Shown here: in pieces, positions 28,410 to 36,322 of the stretch
Layout: every line of letters starts with the position of its first letter
Position numbering within the stretch: position 1 is the stretch's first letter
Assembly (NCBI RefSeq): GCF_000745975.1
Contig: NZ_JQKJ01000002.1
Span: 1-64,000 of the forward strand
Reading direction: 5' to 3'
DNA length: 64,000 nt
DNA from: Desulfobacter vibrioformis DSM 8776
Lineage (GTDB): Bacteria > Desulfobacterota > Desulfobacteria > Desulfobacterales > Desulfobacteraceae
Program-made: the position numbers and the translations under genes
The notes under the pieces: generated by a model
Seen by the model: only the letters and a program-made list of their open reading frames with translations
Database searches by the model: none
What the model was told of the DNA's origin: nothing

Positions 28410-28808
28410 GAAGCCTCCTTATTTATAAATTAACTGCTGAATGACGCCTTTCCTTGCACTTGCAGGTACACCATACGTTTAAAGAAGTATAAAAACCTTG
28501 ATATAGATCAAATTACAAAAAAACGTGTAATAATAAATTGAACAATAGTGCGATAAAAGTTGGAGTGGTGTATTGACTCTATTTAACACATAACAATTTC
28601 AGATTAAAGGAAATTAAAATATCCCCGGGTTGATTTTTCAAATGGAAATGAAATCGCAACAAAGATACGCATTTTAAAGCATTAATTGTGTTTTTCTTGA
28701 TTTGGGTCAAGGATTTTACAGTCTTTTTCAGGCATCTTTTTTTAAGGATCTGAACGGAAGGTTACACATATCTATTATATTGCAGAGGTTTTCCCTGAAA
28801 GGAGCGTT
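28410..28808. promoter_or_regulatory. shared hcp/ferredoxin control region with two FNR/HcpR-like boxes
   Basis: This 399-bp divergent intergenic region carries TTGATATAGATCAA at 28498-28511, a perfect match to the FNR/DNR consensus TTGAT-N4-ATCAA, about 90 bp upstream of hcp. TTGATTTGGGTCAA at 28697-28710 is one mismatch from dyad and lies about 100 bp upstream of the ferredoxin gene. The second resembles the GGTCAA half-site described for HcpR in sulfate reducers. Each gene plausibly has its own box for a Crp/FNR-family NO or redox sensor. No such regulator is encoded in this window. Confidence 0.7.
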
Positions 28809-29612
28809 ATGAAGTGGGCTTGGGATGCTGAAAAAGAAATATCAAAGGTTCCGTTTTTTGTAAGAAAGAAGGTTCGGAAACGGGTTGAGAAGGAGACAGC
28901 CGAACGCGGATACGCCATGGTTTCATTGGATCATGTCCATGCAGCACGCAACCGCTTTTTATCCAACATGGAATCGGAAGTTAAAGGATATCAGATAGAG
29001 GCCTGTTTCAGCCAAGGGGGATGCCCCAACAGTTGCGTTGAAAAAGATACTTTGACGGCACGGCTTGAAGCACTGCTTGCGGCAGAAGACCTTTTGGGAT
29101 TTCTGCAAAAAAGCGTTCCGGGTAAGCTCAGATTCCATCATGAATTCCGGATCAGCGTTTCCCATTGCTCCAATGGCTGTTCCCAGCCACAGATAAAGGA
29201 TATTGGTATCATTGCCGCCATGTATCCCAGGACGGAAGAAACCTTGTGCATCGGATGCCTGGCCTGTGTCAATGTCTGCAAGGAAAAGGCCGTTGCCCTG
29301 TCCAATACTCCCTTTCCCCTGATTAATACCCGGGCCTGCCTTGGCTGCGGTGCCTGCGTTCGCTCCTGCCCCGCAGGTTGCCTCCTATCCGGAGAGAGGG
29401 GATACCGTGTTCTGCTCGGTGGCCGGTTAGGCCGCCATCCCAGGCTTGCCCGTGAGCTGCCACACCTTTTTACCGAAGGTCAGGTTCTTGAAGTGGTCAG
29501 GGCCTGTCTGGCGTATTACAAAAAGAACAGCCGGACAGGCCAAAGGTTTTCCGCCCTGCTGGGCGACAACGATATCCCCCGGGACATACGCCAAGCCGTT
29601 TTGCCGCAGTAA
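28809..29612 (+). CDS. PCP_red / siroheme-reductase-like / 2x[4Fe-4S] ferredoxin hybrid
   Basis: A 267-residue composite protein. Residues 1-50 match the PCP_red motif (KEISKVPFFVRKKVRKRVE). Residues about 60-140 look like the C-terminal half of a nitrite/sulfite reductase (QGGCPNSC; VSHCSNGCSQPQIKDIG). Residues about 145-195 are a 2x[4Fe-4S] ferredoxin (CIGCLACVNVCKEKAV; CLGCGACVRSCPAGC), then a GGRLGRHPRLA block typical of siroheme reductases. GAAAGGAGC precedes the ATG. Divergence from hcp and its own FNR/HcpR-like site suggest it supplies electrons to, or assists, Hcp. Confidence 0.82.
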   Translation: MKWAWDAEKEISKVPFFVRKKVRKRVEKETAERGYAMVSLDHVHAARNRFLSNMESEVKGYQIEACFSQGGCPNSCVEKDTLTARLEALLAAEDLLGFLQKSVPGKLRFHHEFRISVSHCSNGCSQPQIKDIGIIAAMYPRTEETLCIGCLACVNVCKEKAVALSNTPFPLINTRACLGCGACVRSCPAGCLLSGERGYRVLLGGRLGRHPRLARELPHLFTEGQVLEVVRACLAYYKKNSRTGQRFSALLGDNDIPRDIRQAVLPQ

Positions 29613-29638
29613 TTTGTTTTTCCCACCGGGCTATTTCA

Positions 29639-29959
29639 TCAGATTGGCGGAGCAATGGTGACGATGATCCGCATTCTGGTGTCCGCCATTACCCCGTGGG
29701 GCTCCCTGATTTCCGAAATCAGGATGTCCCCCTTATTGGCTGGAATCTTTGTATCATTCTCCCCCAGAAACCATCCCTTTCCCTCAAGAACCTGAATGGA
29801 CAATTCCCCGTCCAGGTCGTGGGAATGAACCGGAAACGTCACTCCGGCATCAAGATTAAAATTGATAATTTTGAAAAATTCTGAAGTTTGAACTAAAAAG
29901 AATCTTTTCATGGCACCGGAGTTAAACTCGTTGGTTTCTGTCAGTTTTAAAACCTTCAT
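29639..29959 (-). CDS. small single-domain cupin
   Basis: A 106-residue cupin_2 protein. FPVHSHDLDGELSIQVLEGKG supplies the first cupin motif (HxH...E), and EIREPHGVMA the second motif histidine, so a metal site is plausible. It is convergent with the ferredoxin-hybrid gene (27 bp between stops). Similar stand-alone cupins occur near nitrogen-oxide genes, but no function can be assigned from sequence. The ATG lies in a weak ribosome-site context. Confidence 0.75.
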   Translation of the reverse strand: MKVLKLTETNEFNSGAMKRFFLVQTSEFFKIINFNLDAGVTFPVHSHDLDGELSIQVLEGKGWFLGENDTKIPANKGDILISEIREPHGVMADTRMRIIVTIAPPI

Positions 29960-30232
29960 GGATTATTCCTTAATCTGAATTTTTCCTAAGCGTTGACTAA
30001 TGGTCTATAACTGAACCACTTCAAAGATGCGGGCGAGACGCCAGCGCTCCCAGGTTAAGTTATTTCGGACTCATTTCTAAACACTTTACCTCTATCTTCC
30101 TGACAAATAAATCCATAATGAACCCACACGCAATTGTGTGCGGGTCATATTTATAATTGCTGGCTTGAATTTGTCAGGGGTTTGACATAAAGTCAAATTT
30201 TCCTGCAATCGCTGACCAAGGAAGGAGCTCCC
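29960..30232 (+). promoter_or_regulatory. promoter region of the biosynthetic island, unit 1
   Basis: Gene-free. TTGAAT (30165-30170), a 17-bp spacer and TAAAGT (30188-30193) form a candidate promoter, with a TTTGAC...GTCAAA dyad over its -10 (30181-30197). The downstream leader 30191-30217 matches 43041-43067 (22 of 27 bases), upstream of the MFS gene. CCCACACGCAATTGTGTGCGGG (30123-30144) is an imperfect hairpin. AAGGAAGGAG precedes the first gene. Confidence 0.6.
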
Positions 30233-31534
30233 ATGCAAGTCGATCCCAGACAAGTCGATGACCAAAGCGTTCAGGCCAGGATCTGGGCTGAACGCGACTG
30301 GGTTCCCCTGGCCCAGGCCATCGTGGAAAAAAGCTGTCCTGTATTTGGCCTGGATCAGAAAGGGACCGGCCGCCTGACCATGGCCGTGGAAGAGGTCCTC
30401 ATGCATCTGGCCCGGACTGCAAAGAACACCGAGATCCGTCTGGACATCCAGCCCGGCGGCTGGTATGTGGCGGCCCGCCTTTCCTTTTACGCAGACCCAT
30501 CGGAACTTTGGGCCATGAATCTCACCGCCGTCCCCATGAAGGGGGACACGCCGGATCTGGACCACCTGGGACTGGTGCTGGCCTCCCGGATGACAGACCG
30601 CTTTGACCTGACCGTCGAGGGAGGCCGTGTGCAGCTGACCCTGCGCCGTGATCTGCCCTATCCAACGGTGACGGCCGAACCTAGGCCGCGCATCGTTCCC
30701 AAGGGCCCTTTGACGATTGTTTTTGATCCGGACCCGGACCTTGTCAAGGCGGCCTGCATCCGGGCCTTGGGCCTGTACAGACCCGAGCAGCTTCATCACT
30801 CATTTTTCAAGCCCGGCAAACTTGCGGACATGGTGGCCAGGGGCGACATGGCCATGGCCGTGGCCTTGACCAAGACCTTGGAACCGGCCGGGATGGTCTG
30901 CTGGCAGGGCAACTCCGGTATCACTTTTTTCGGCCCCTACGCCTTTGACCAGGCCAGGGAATCTGCCAAGCTTCTTATCAATCACCTGATCCAGCGCGTG
31001 GCCAGAACCGGTGCCAAGGGTATGTTTTCAGGCCTGGCCACCCAGGAGCTGCCCCCGGGGGATTTCGAAAGCCTCGGGACTTACGGGCCAGGCAGCAAGA
31101 CCACGGAAACCCGGGTCTGGTACCGCCACCTGGGAGAAGATCCCGGCACATCGGTCTGGTCCCACCCGGACCTTATACCCTTTCTGGAAAAAACCTATCC
31201 GCCCCTCTGGCTCATGCGGCAGATCCGTCCCACCCAGGATCTGGGAGAACGGCACCCGGAACGGTCCGTGCTCTCGGCCCGGCTCAGGCCGGAGATTTCC
31301 GAGGCCCTGCTGGTGCCCCTGGTGGGCGGCCGGGACATGGCCGGCTGCCTTGCAGATCATGTGGCGGCCCTGCAGGCCGAAGGGCTTGACCGTATCCTGT
31401 TCCAAACCGATTTGTCCTCGGGCTGGCAGGCTGCCCTGGGCAGGGCCGCCCTTGATGCAGGATTCACCCCGAAACTGGTGCTGCCCTACGGCGGCAAATC
31501 CGATATCCTGGTATTCCAGTATGAACGCGTTTGA
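30233..31534 (+). CDS. HATPase-like domain fused to an acyltransferase-like (GNAT) domain
   Basis: A 433-residue protein. Residues about 15-145 resemble the anti-sigma/serine-kinase HATPase fold (GTGRLTMAVEEVLMHLARTA; HLGLVLASRMTDRF), but the N-box Asn is replaced (EEVLMHL), so ATP binding is doubtful. Residues about 160-433 resemble the GNAT-like proteins elsewhere in the island: the final block (GFTPKLVLPYGGKSDILVFQY) matches their GYFFGGVLPQWFGTDGMLMQK. It heads unit 1 and overlaps the next gene by 14 bp. Either a regulatory acyltransferase or a carrier-handling enzyme is possible. Confidence 0.7.
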   Translation: MQVDPRQVDDQSVQARIWAERDWVPLAQAIVEKSCPVFGLDQKGTGRLTMAVEEVLMHLARTAKNTEIRLDIQPGGWYVAARLSFYADPSELWAMNLTAVPMKGDTPDLDHLGLVLASRMTDRFDLTVEGGRVQLTLRRDLPYPTVTAEPRPRIVPKGPLTIVFDPDPDLVKAACIRALGLYRPEQLHHSFFKPGKLADMVARGDMAMAVALTKTLEPAGMVCWQGNSGITFFGPYAFDQARESAKLLINHLIQRVARTGAKGMFSGLATQELPPGDFESLGTYGPGSKTTETRVWYRHLGEDPGTSVWSHPDLIPFLEKTYPPLWLMRQIRPTQDLGERHPERSVLSARLRPEISEALLVPLVGGRDMAGCLADHVAALQAEGLDRILFQTDLSSGWQAALGRAALDAGFTPKLVLPYGGKSDILVFQYERV

Positions 31535-32666
31535 CGCCCTGAGTCTTGTCCCGGCCCATGTCCGGGATTTTTCTCCGTACTATCCCAGCAAACCGGATAC
31601 CCTCCTGATGCGGCTTTACGGAGTGAGCCGTCTCCACCGGCTCAACAACAACGAAAATGCCCTGGGGCCACCGCCCGAAGTGGCGGCACTATTGGCGGAC
31701 TTCCCGCCCGGATCCGTGCCGGTCTATCCCAACGGCGACTGCTATGACCTGCGGTGCGTCCTGGCCGAAAAGTTCCACAAGACCGGGAATCAATTCCTCG
31801 TGGGCAACGGCTCCTGCGAGGTCATCTCCTCGGTGATCAAGGCCTTGTGCACAAAAGGGGACAACATCATCACCGCGGACAAGACCTTTGCGGTGTACGA
31901 ATGGGTGGCTGAATTCTCAGGTATAGAGGCCCGGCTGATTCCCCTGCGGGACCATGCCTTCGATCCCCAGGCCATGCTGGACGCCATGGACGACCATACC
32001 AAAATCCTCTTTGTCTGCAACCCCAACAACCCCACGGGCACCTATTGGGACCGGGCCACCATGACCGACTTTCTCAACCGGGTGGACAACCGGGCCGTGG
32101 TGGTCATTGACGAGGCCTACTTCGAGTACGTGGAGGAGGCGGATTATCCCGACGGCATGGATCTCATGGAGACCTATCCCAACGTCGTGGTGTTCCGCAC
32201 CTTTTCCAAGATGTACGCCCTGGCCGCCCTGCGCATCGGCTACCTGAGCGCCCCGGAGCCTGTGGTGGAACTGATCCGCCGCACCCACATTGTCTATTCG
32301 GTGAACACCCTGGCCCAGCAGGCCGCAGCCGCAGTCCTGTCCAACGACGGTACCTTTATCGCCGCCACCCGGGAGATGGTGAAGACGGCCCGGCAGCGCC
32401 TTTGCGCCCTGTTCGAAAAATTGAAGCTCGAATACGTGGCCAACCAGGGCAACTACGTCATGGTCCGTCTGCCGGTCTCCGACACCCTCATGTACCGTAA
32501 ACTCATGACCCATGGCATCATGGTTCGCACCATGACGGGTTTTCGCTTTCCCAACTGGATCCGTATCTCCCTGGTTCAGCCCGAGGTTATGGAACCCTTT
32601 TGCGAAGTTTTCTCCCGGATCGTGGGGGAGATCGAACCTGTGTTTCAGCCCGGGGAGGCCCTATGA
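31521..32666 (+). CDS. HisC-like pyridoxal-phosphate aminotransferase
   Basis: A 381-residue fold-type I, class I/II aminotransferase most like histidinol-phosphate aminotransferase. Seen: LNNNENALGPPPEV, the PLP region VCNPNNPTGTYWD, VVIDEAYFEY, the Schiff-base Lys in FRTFSKMYALAALRIGY, and a C-terminal arginine block (FPNWIRISL). There is no histidine operon here. Its setting, between an acyltransferase-like gene and a Mo-hydroxylase with ATGA overlaps, argues for a pathway-specific transamination. A decarboxylase activity (CobD-like) is another option. Confidence 0.88.
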   Translation: MNAFDALSLVPAHVRDFSPYYPSKPDTLLMRLYGVSRLHRLNNNENALGPPPEVAALLADFPPGSVPVYPNGDCYDLRCVLAEKFHKTGNQFLVGNGSCEVISSVIKALCTKGDNIITADKTFAVYEWVAEFSGIEARLIPLRDHAFDPQAMLDAMDDHTKILFVCNPNNPTGTYWDRATMTDFLNRVDNRAVVVIDEAYFEYVEEADYPDGMDLMETYPNVVVFRTFSKMYALAALRIGYLSAPEPVVELIRRTHIVYSVNTLAQQAAAAVLSNDGTFIAATREMVKTARQRLCALFEKLKLEYVANQGNYVMVRLPVSDTLMYRKLMTHGIMVRTMTGFRFPNWIRISLVQPEVMEPFCEVFSRIVGEIEPVFQPGEAL

Positions 32667-34996
32667 ACACCTTTTTAAAAACCGGTCCCCATGGAACTGC
32701 CCATCCGGAAACCGCTCCCCCTCAGATCGGACTTTCCCAACCCCGGCCCGACGCCGCAGCCAAGATAAGGGGGACGGAAAAGTTTACCATTGACCTGCCG
32801 GGCAAGGACGACCTCTGGGCCGGGGTCAAGCGGGCCGGCATCCCCCATGCCCGGCTCATATCCATTGACACGGAAAAGGCCCGGGCCCTGCCGGGCGTGG
32901 CAGCGGTTCTCACCCACCAGGATATCCAAGGATCCAACCGTCAGGGCGTGGTGCGCCAGGATCAGCCGGTCCTTGTGGACGACCGCATCCGCCACTGCGG
33001 GGACGCCCTGGCCCTGGTGGTAGCCCGGGACAAGACTGCGCTGGGAAAGGCCCTTTCCCTGATCACCTTTGAGGCCGAGGTCCTGCCCGGGATCTTCAGC
33101 ATCGAGGAGGCCCTGGCAGAGGGCGCTCCCGTCCTCCACCCCGACCACGAAACCGGGAATATCCTCCTGGCAGGGGCCCTGACCCAGGGGCAGGGGCTTG
33201 ACGCCTTTAAAGCGTGCGCCTGGGAGGTGACGATTTCCCTGACCGTGCCGGTCCAGGAGCACGTGTGCCTGGAAACCGAGTGCGGCCGGGCGATTTTCAA
33301 AGACAACAGGCTTTTCATCACGGCCTCCACCCAGACCCCGTTCCGGGACCGCAATGAAACCGCCCAGGCCCTGGGGCTTTCCCAGGACCGGGTCCAGGTG
33401 ACAGCGCCGTTTCTGGGGGGCGGATTCGGCGGCAAAGACGGTATTACGGTTCAGACCCTCCTGGGCCTGGCTGCCCTGGCCTGCCCCGGGAAGCATGTGG
33501 CCATGGTCTGGGACCGGGAGGAGAGCTTCATCGCCTCCCCCAAGCGGCACCGGGCCAACCTCTCCTACCGCCTGGGACTTTTGGCGGACGGCAGCTTCCA
33601 CGCCCTGGAGGCCAGGGCTGATTTTGATACCGGCCCCTACGACCACCTGGGCGGGGTAGTCCTGGCCCTGGGCCTGGAACATGCGGGTGGCCCTTACGCC
33701 ATTCCCCACACCCACATTGAAGGCCGGGCTGTCTATACCAACAACCCGGTGGGCGGGGCGTTCAGGGGGTTTGGCGTGCCCCAGGTCACGGCGGCCATGG
33801 AACAGGTCGTGGACCTGGCTGCCAAAAGAGTGAATCTCTCCCCCATGGAGATCCGCCTGAAAAACTGCCTTACCCGGGGCCAAAAAGCCCCGGCCGGCAA
33901 TACCCTGGCCCGGTCCACCGGCATCCGGGAATGTCTTGCAGCCGTGGCTGCCCATCCCCTGTGGCAAGGGGCTGGTGCCTGGCTCAAAAAAGCCCCGGCC
34001 CATACCCTGCGGGGATGCGGCCTTGCCTGCGCCATGCACGGCATGGGGTTCGGCCCGGTGGTTCCGGACGTGGCCCACGCCAAGCTGGAACTGACCGCCC
34101 AAGGCCGGTTCAGGGTCTATTGCGGGGTTTCGGACATGGGCCAGGGCAACGCAGCAACCTTCCTGCACATCGCAGGGGACCTGCTCTGCCAGCCCATAGA
34201 CAATATAGACCTGATCCTGCCGGACACGGACCAGACCCTTCCCTGCGGATCATCCTCGGCCAGCCGCACCACCTTCACCTTTGCCCACGCCCTGACCCGG
34301 GCCGCGGCAACCTTAAAAGAACGGATTGTCAGACGGGCCGCAGACAGCCTCATGGTGGATGACCCCGAAGAATTCACCCTGGTCCCGGGGGAGCTGCGGC
34401 ATCTCACCTCGGGCAGGGCCTTTCCCCTGGCCGTCATGGCCGGCTTCATGAATCCGGACGAACGAATGGCCGTCAGCCGGTACCGGGCACCCACGGCCCG
34501 GGACCATGTCACCGACAATAAGGCCCTTAAGATGCACGGGGTCCCCCATGCGATCTTTTCCTATACTGTCCATTTCGCCCGGGTGGAAATCGACACCCTC
34601 ACAGGCGGGATCCGGGTGGACCGGTATCTCGCGGCCACGGACTGCGGCCGCCTCATCAACCCGGCCCTGGTCGAACAGCAGATGCACGGGGCCATTGCCC
34701 AGGGTCTGGGCTATGCCCTGTTTGAGGACTTTCTGACTGAAGGCGGGCAAACCCTGACCCGGGACTTGTCCACCTACATCATACCCGGTGCCCTTGACCT
34801 GCCGCCCATGGAGCTGATCTCCGTGGCCACCCGGGAGCAGGACGGGCCCTTTGGCATGAAGGGGGTGGGAGAGGTGGGCATTGACGCCCCCCTGGCCTGC
34901 GTGGCCAACGCCGTGGCAGATGCCTGCGGAAAACGGCCCGGCACCTGGCCCCTGACCCGGGTCAGAATGCTGGCACTTTTGAAAGAGAAACCATGA
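32663..34996 (+). CDS. molybdenum hydroxylase, large (Mo-cofactor) subunit
   Basis: A 777-residue protein of the xanthine-dehydrogenase family. Residues about 35-140 are the a/b hammerhead domain. The Mo-binding part has APFLGGGFGGKDG, GGAFRGFGVPQ, and the catalytic Glu in MKGVGEVGIDAPLA. It would hydroxylate an aromatic or heteroaromatic ring, or oxidise an aldehyde, using water. Shorter N-terminal extension than xanthine dehydrogenase. Overlaps its neighbours by ATGA on both sides. The XdhC/MobA genes at 21-23 kb may mature it. Substrate cannot be read from sequence. Confidence 0.93.
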   Translation: MNTFLKTGPHGTAHPETAPPQIGLSQPRPDAAAKIRGTEKFTIDLPGKDDLWAGVKRAGIPHARLISIDTEKARALPGVAAVLTHQDIQGSNRQGVVRQDQPVLVDDRIRHCGDALALVVARDKTALGKALSLITFEAEVLPGIFSIEEALAEGAPVLHPDHETGNILLAGALTQGQGLDAFKACAWEVTISLTVPVQEHVCLETECGRAIFKDNRLFITASTQTPFRDRNETAQALGLSQDRVQVTAPFLGGGFGGKDGITVQTLLGLAALACPGKHVAMVWDREESFIASPKRHRANLSYRLGLLADGSFHALEARADFDTGPYDHLGGVVLALGLEHAGGPYAIPHTHIEGRAVYTNNPVGGAFRGFGVPQVTAAMEQVVDLAAKRVNLSPMEIRLKNCLTRGQKAPAGNTLARSTGIRECLAAVAAHPLWQGAGAWLKKAPAHTLRGCGLACAMHGMGFGPVVPDVAHAKLELTAQGRFRVYCGVSDMGQGNAATFLHIAGDLLCQPIDNIDLILPDTDQTLPCGSSSASRTTFTFAHALTRAAATLKERIVRRAADSLMVDDPEEFTLVPGELRHLTSGRAFPLAVMAGFMNPDERMAVSRYRAPTARDHVTDNKALKMHGVPHAIFSYTVHFARVEIDTLTGGIRVDRYLAATDCGRLINPALVEQQMHGAIAQGLGYALFEDFLTEGGQTLTRDLSTYIIPGALDLPPMELISVATREQDGPFGMKGVGEVGIDAPLACVANAVADACGKRPGTWPLTRVRMLALLKEKP

Positions 34997-35466
34997 AACT
35001 TGAATTTACGCTGAACAGCGCAAAGGTCACCGTGGAAACCGCTCCGGACCGGCGCCTTATCGACCTTTTAAGGGAAGACCTGGGGCTGACCGGCACCAAG
35101 GAGGGGTGCGGCACCGGGGAATGCGGGGCCTGTACCATCCGGGTGCAAGGCGAAACCAAACTGGCCTGCCTCATGCTGGCAGCCCAGGTCCAGGGCTGTG
35201 ACGTCGTCACCATCGAAGGCCTGGACCCTGCGGGCCACCACCCGGTCCAGGAGGCCTTTACGGGGTCCGGGGCCGTCCAGTGCGGCTTCTGCACCCCGGG
35301 CATGATCATGAGCCTGTCTACCTATCTTGCCGCCCATCCCGACCCGGCCCCGGAAAAGATCCGGGAGGCTGTTTCCGGAAACCTGTGCCGGTGCACCGGC
35401 TACCAGAAAATCGTGGATGCCGGCCTTGCAGCGGCCAGGGCCCTGAAGGAGGCGCATCGTGGCTGA
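34993..35466 (+). CDS. molybdenum hydroxylase, small 2x[2Fe-2S] subunit
   Basis: A 157-residue electron-transfer subunit. The N-terminal plant-ferredoxin-type cluster is bound by CGTGECGACTIRV and a later Cys in KLACLML. The C-terminal helical cluster is bound by QCGFCTPGM and NLCRCTGY. Both sets of four cysteines are intact. Its length is the family norm. It begins ATGA-overlapping the large subunit and ends 8 bp inside the FAD subunit. It carries electrons from the Mo centre to the FAD subunit. Confidence 0.96.
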   Translation: MKLEFTLNSAKVTVETAPDRRLIDLLREDLGLTGTKEGCGTGECGACTIRVQGETKLACLMLAAQVQGCDVVTIEGLDPAGHHPVQEAFTGSGAVQCGFCTPGMIMSLSTYLAAHPDPAPEKIREAVSGNLCRCTGYQKIVDAGLAAARALKEAHRG

Positions 35467-36322
35467 CGTCCTGTTTCCTGTTTCTCTGGACCAGGCCCTG
35501 GACCTTCTGGCCAAGACCGAAGCCCCGGCTGTCCTGGCCGGCGGCACAGACCTGCTGGTCCAGGTCCGGCAGGGGAAAAAGACCCCGGGTATCTTTGTTT
35601 CCCTGGACCGGATTGAAGGGGCTCAAGAGATCCTTGAAACCGAAACCGAAATCATCATCCGGGCAGGCGCTCCCCTGGCCCGGATTATGGCGCACCCGGC
35701 CATCCGGGACCACGGCAGTGTCCTGGCCCAGGCCCTGGCCGTCCTGGGCTCCCCCCAGATCCGGAACATGGGAACCCTGGGAGGCAACATCATGACCGCG
35801 TCCCCGGCCGGGGACAGCCTGCCGCCCCTGTACGCGCTGGATGCCCGGGTGCAACTGGCAGGCCCCGAAGGCTTCCGGCGCATGCCTGTCCGGGACTTTA
35901 TCCAAGGTCCAGGCAAGACCGCCCTGGCCCCGGGCGAAATTCTATGGCAGGCGAATTTTACCAAGCCTGCACCCGGCACCTGCCACTGGTTCGAAAAGGT
36001 GGGGCAGCGCACGGCCCTGTCCATCTCCATGGTCAGCCTGGCGGCCCTGTTCCGTCCGGATCCGGACGGCCGCGTCTCCAAGGTGAGCCTGGCCTGGGGC
36101 AGTGTGGGGCCGACCATCGTGGAAAGCCCCGAGACAGAAACGTTCCTCCTGAACAAGCCCTTGACCCGGGAAGTCCTGGCCGGAGCCGGGGACCTTGCCA
36201 GGCAAGCCGTACGCCCCATTTCAGACATCCGGGCCACGGCGGATTTCCGGCGCCAGGTGGCCGGAAACCTCTTGATGCGCCTGGAAACACCAGCCAAGGG
36301 AAAACGGTTAACCAGATATTGA
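35459..36322 (+). CDS. molybdenum hydroxylase, medium FAD subunit
   Basis: A 287-residue FAD-binding protein of the CoxM/XDH-B family. VLAGGTDLLVQVRQG near the N-terminus and MGTLGGNIMTASPAGDSLPPL near residue 110 form the FAD site. CO_deh_flav_C covers about 170-285. The start is a GTG inside the small-subunit gene. The extra [4Fe-4S]-binding loop found in 4-hydroxybenzoyl-CoA reductase (HcrB) is absent: there is no cysteine cluster, and the protein is 287 rather than about 320 residues. So this is an ordinary oxidative hydroxylase, not that dehydroxylating enzyme. Confidence 0.94.
   Translation: MADVLFPVSLDQALDLLAKTEAPAVLAGGTDLLVQVRQGKKTPGIFVSLDRIEGAQEILETETEIIIRAGAPLARIMAHPAIRDHGSVLAQALAVLGSPQIRNMGTLGGNIMTASPAGDSLPPLYALDARVQLAGPEGFRRMPVRDFIQGPGKTALAPGEILWQANFTKPAPGTCHWFEKVGQRTALSISMVSLAALFRPDPDGRVSKVSLAWGSVGPTIVESPETETFLLNKPLTREVLAGAGDLARQAVRPISDIRATADFRRQVAGNLLMRLETPAKGKRLTRY

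Noticed and set aside
29960-30232. Riboswitch-like structure before unit 1
   Set aside because: Only an imperfect 22-bp hairpin and a short dyad over the -10 are seen; no known riboswitch core is recognised.
32675-34168. Long 497-codon open frame on the minus strand opposite the Mo-hydroxylase large subunit
   Set aside because: Antisense shadow in GC-rich DNA; the plus frame has a complete Mo-hydroxylase with all motifs.
35459-36322. Idea that the Mo-hydroxylase is 4-hydroxybenzoyl-CoA reductase
   Set aside because: The FAD subunit lacks the extra cysteine-bearing loop and is shorter than HcrB.
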